DNA from: Flavihumibacter sp. ZG627
Lineage (GTDB): Bacteria; Bacteroidota; Bacteroidia; Chitinophagales; Chitinophagaceae
Direction of reading: 5' to 3'
DNA length: 64,000 nt
NCBI RefSeq assembly: GCF_000814325.1
Contig: NZ_JPHF01000013.1
Coordinates: 1-64,000 of the forward strand
Under the pieces are notes generated by a model. That model made no database searches. It was not told where the DNA came from and saw only the letters and a list, made by a program, of their open reading frames with translations. This document shows, piece by piece, positions 62,115 to 64,000 of this stretch. Made by a program: the position numbers and the translations under genes. The stretch's first letter is position 1, and every line of letters starts with the position of its first letter.

Positions 62115-63653
62115 TCACCCAATCACTCTTCCTGCCCATTGACCAAATGCGCCAAAGGAGGCTAATTCTTTTTTTTCTACTCTTGCCACAAACAGCAGGA
62201 AAGCCAGTAGTAAAATACTTCCTGTCAGTATGCTAAACCATAACGGGTTGTAGAAATACAGGATGCCGCGGTGAACCAGCAATATGATCGTTACCAGCGC
62301 CAGGTAAGAAACCAGTTTTTTGGTGGCATAGGGTACTGGGTAAAATTTTTGTCCCGATACATAGCTGGCCACCATCATCAGCAGGTAACAGCTGAAAGTA
62401 GCAAGTGCTGCGCCAAGGTATTGGAGTTTAGGAATAAGAATGATATTGAGAATAATAGTAAGGATGGCTCCGCCAATTGTTATATATGCGCCATATAAAT
62501 TCTTGCCGGTGAGTTTGTACCAGATGCTTAAATTATAATATATGCCCAGGAATATATTACCCATCGCAAGAATGGGAACGATATACATGGCTTCGCCCCA
62601 TGCTTCCGATTTCAGGGTTATGATCCATTTGAGCAGGTCGAGGTAAAGACCTATCATCAGGAACATAAAGCAGCAGGCGATCACGAAGAATTTCATCACC
62701 CGGGCATAGGATCTCTGTGCGCCTTCCTGCTTGCTCTGGTTAAAGAAAAAGGGCTCTGCCGCCATGCGGAAGGCCTGTATCATTATAGTAACAAGAACTG
62801 CAAGCCTGTATATATTGGCGAAAATACCTAACTGGTGCTTAGCTTCTTCAGCCGGAAGATCCACCACATGCTGGTATACCAGCCTGCTCAGCATGTCATT
62901 GATCATACCACCCAATCCAACGATGATGAGTGGGTAACTATATTTCATTACTTCTTTCCAGAGGGCGGTATCAAATTCCCACCGAACCGAACGTAGTTCA
63001 GGGATAAGCAACAGGAATGTGGCGATACTTCCCAACAAATTACCGATCAGGTACCAGCCAATACCAATATCGAGATTGAGGATAAGTCGCACCGGACTTT
63101 CCGGATTCTGTTCTACATAACCGGGCAGGAAACCGAGGAAGAAGAAGACGATTAGCAAATTCACGATGATACCTGCCACCCTTACAAAGGCATAACGTCT
63201 TGGCCGGCTTTCCTGCCGCAGCCTGGCAAATGGCAGGGTAGCCAGGGTGTCAAAAAGGATGATACCGCACATCAGGGTAATATATTCAGGATGCTCTGTA
63301 AGGCTTGCCGCTTCTGCCAGTACGCCCCTGTTCAGCCATAGCGCCAGGGTGAAGATGATGGTTGTAACGAACAGTGAAACAGATAATGTGTTATACAGAT
63401 GTTGCTTGTCCTTTTCCTGTGAGAATCGGAAATAAGCAGTTTCCATTCCATAGGTGAAAAGCACATTCAGGAAAGGGATGATGGCATATACCTGGGTTAT
63501 ATCAGCTGTTTTTGCCGGTTGCAAAAAAAGAAAGGGCAGGGCCATATTCATCAGGTAGCCGAGGAAGCGGCTAACTATGGTGGGTACTCCATACCAGAGG
63601 GTTTGACCAGCCAGTTTTTTTATCTCACTCAAACTAATTCCGGGTTTTGGCAA
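62115..63653 (-). CDS. Wzx-like lipopolysaccharide/oligosaccharide flippase
   Basis: 512 residues with 12-14 helices of the MOP superfamily (Polysacc_synt type). N-terminal start LAGQTLWYGVPTIVSRFLGYLMNMA and the middle PLIIVGLGGMINDMLSRLVYQH fit the family. It likely moves lipid-linked oligosaccharides across the inner membrane. No glycosyltransferase cluster is adjacent in the window. Confidence 0.88.
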   Translation of the reverse strand: MPKPGISLSEIKKLAGQTLWYGVPTIVSRFLGYLMNMALPFLFLQPAKTADITQVYAIIPFLNVLFTYGMETAYFRFSQEKDKQHLYNTLSVSLFVTTIIFTLALWLNRGVLAEAASLTEHPEYITLMCGIILFDTLATLPFARLRQESRPRRYAFVRVAGIIVNLLIVFFFLGFLPGYVEQNPESPVRLILNLDIGIGWYLIGNLLGSIATFLLLIPELRSVRWEFDTALWKEVMKYSYPLIIVGLGGMINDMLSRLVYQHVVDLPAEEAKHQLGIFANIYRLAVLVTIMIQAFRMAAEPFFFNQSKQEGAQRSYARVMKFFVIACCFMFLMIGLYLDLLKWIITLKSEAWGEAMYIVPILAMGNIFLGIYYNLSIWYKLTGKNLYGAYITIGGAILTIILNIILIPKLQYLGAALATFSCYLLMMVASYVSGQKFYPVPYATKKLVSYLALVTIILLVHRGILYFYNPLWFSILTGSILLLAFLLFVARVEKKELASFGAFGQWAGRVIG

Positions 63654-63688
63654 AAATAGTCGGAATTATGGTCTGCGTTCCTATTTTG

Positions 63689-63697
63689 TACCTTTGT
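63689..63697 (+). promoter_or_regulatory. Putative -7 promoter element for the last gene
   Basis: TACCTTTGT fits TAnnTTTGY exactly, 25 bp before the ATG at 63723. No convincing -33 element. Confidence 0.4.
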
Positions 63698-63722
63698 TCT
63701 CCAACCGTATAAATCTTTGTTT

Positions 63723-64000
63723 ATGAAAAGAATATTTACACTGGCTGTTGTTTTTCTTATGGCCATGTTCACCTATGCCCAACCGGTAGCCATGGATGGT
63801 ATTGCCGAATACCAGAAAAAGAAAATGCCTGCTGCAGTAATTGAGTTGCCTTATTCTGCCGAGATCGTAGAGAAAGCTATTGAAGATAATTTCGCCCAGA
63901 AAGGTTTTAAAGGTGCAAAGATGAAAGATTACACCTTATATCGAAAGGTAACCATGGGGCCGGAGAATAATCTCTATGATGTGTATGTTAAAGCAGAGCG
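63723..64000 (+). CDS. Secreted protein of unknown function (3' truncated)
   Basis: Only the first 92 codons are in the window. A signal peptide (KRIFTLAVVFLMAMFTYAQ) precedes a mature part with PAAVIELPYSAEIVEKAIEDNF and KMKDYTLYRKV. I do not recognise the family. The frame is open to the right edge. Confidence 0.8.
   Translation, partial: MKRIFTLAVVFLMAMFTYAQPVAMDGIAEYQKKKMPAAVIELPYSAEIVEKAIEDNFAQKGFKGAKMKDYTLYRKVTMGPENNLYDVYVKAE

Noticed and set aside
1-64000. CRISPR arrays, tRNA/rRNA genes, insertion sequences, phage or defence islands
   Set aside because: No regular spacer-repeat array, cloverleaf with GTTCRA-type arm, transposase or phage protein was found on reading both strands.

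Overview
The window (about 43% GC by eye) comes from a Bacteroidota genome, most likely a Chitinophagales/Chitinophagaceae-type organism. The clues are a T9SS type-B (gliding-associated) adhesin followed by a PorP/SprF protein, GldB next to nadE, LytS/LytTR two-component systems including a one-piece beta-propeller sensor, DUF5686, DUF3078, DUF2490 and YcxB-like proteins, a bacterial GGGPS, many lipoproteins, few strong Shine-Dalgarno sites and several copies of the Bacteroidota -7 element TAnnTTTG. No rRNA, tRNA, CRISPR array, prophage or transposase was seen.

Layout. 1-3.4 kb: 3' part of a repeat-rich T9SS adhesin and its PorP/SprF partner. 3.6-7.7 kb (minus): DPP IV peptidase and an MsbA-like ABC exporter. 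7.8-9.4 kb: rbfA and a LolC/E permease. 9.4-9.9 kb: a four-helix-bundle gene enclosed by perfect 20-bp inverted repeats. 9.9-18.1 kb: half-transketolase, WecA/TagO-type glycosyltransferase, frr, EamA transporter, mscL, DUF3078, scpA, dxs. 18.3-29.0 kb: two LytS/LytTR systems, two paralogous M28 peptidase lipoproteins and a 788-residue protein of unknown role. 29.0-34.7 kb: GGGPS, DUF2490, class II ribonucleotide reductase with a structured upstream region, and a 37-residue lipoprotein. 34.7-41.1 kb: PhoD-like phosphatase, YcxB-like protein, desaturase, gldB, nadE, lipocalin-like lipoprotein. 41.2-46.1 kb: a short Bat-type operon (MoxR, DUF58, BatD-like, BatA) running into rsgA. 46.1-50.5 kb: PQQ-type sugar dehydrogenase, small lipoprotein, gamma-carbonic anhydrase, class III aminotransferase, exported RidA. 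50.5-54.3 kb: glpK-glpD-glpF for glycerol use. 54.4-64 kb: DUF5686 protein, a winged-helix regulator with its membrane partner, a composite propeller/Omp85-like protein, MBL hydrolase, Wzx-like flippase, and a secreted protein cut by the right edge.

Most of this is core metabolism and envelope biology in short operons. The least explained features are small: the inverted-repeat cassette at 9431-9913; three intergenic arrays of degenerate 7-bp tandem repeats (16084, 42233, 48693), two sharing the unit AGANNTA; a plus-strand terminator with no gene in front of it (25539); an inverted repeat and DnaA-like box upstream of nrdJ; and tiny lipoprotein genes. No convincing large undescribed system was found; the repeat-bounded four-helix cassette together with the tandem repeat arrays is the best candidate for something new.
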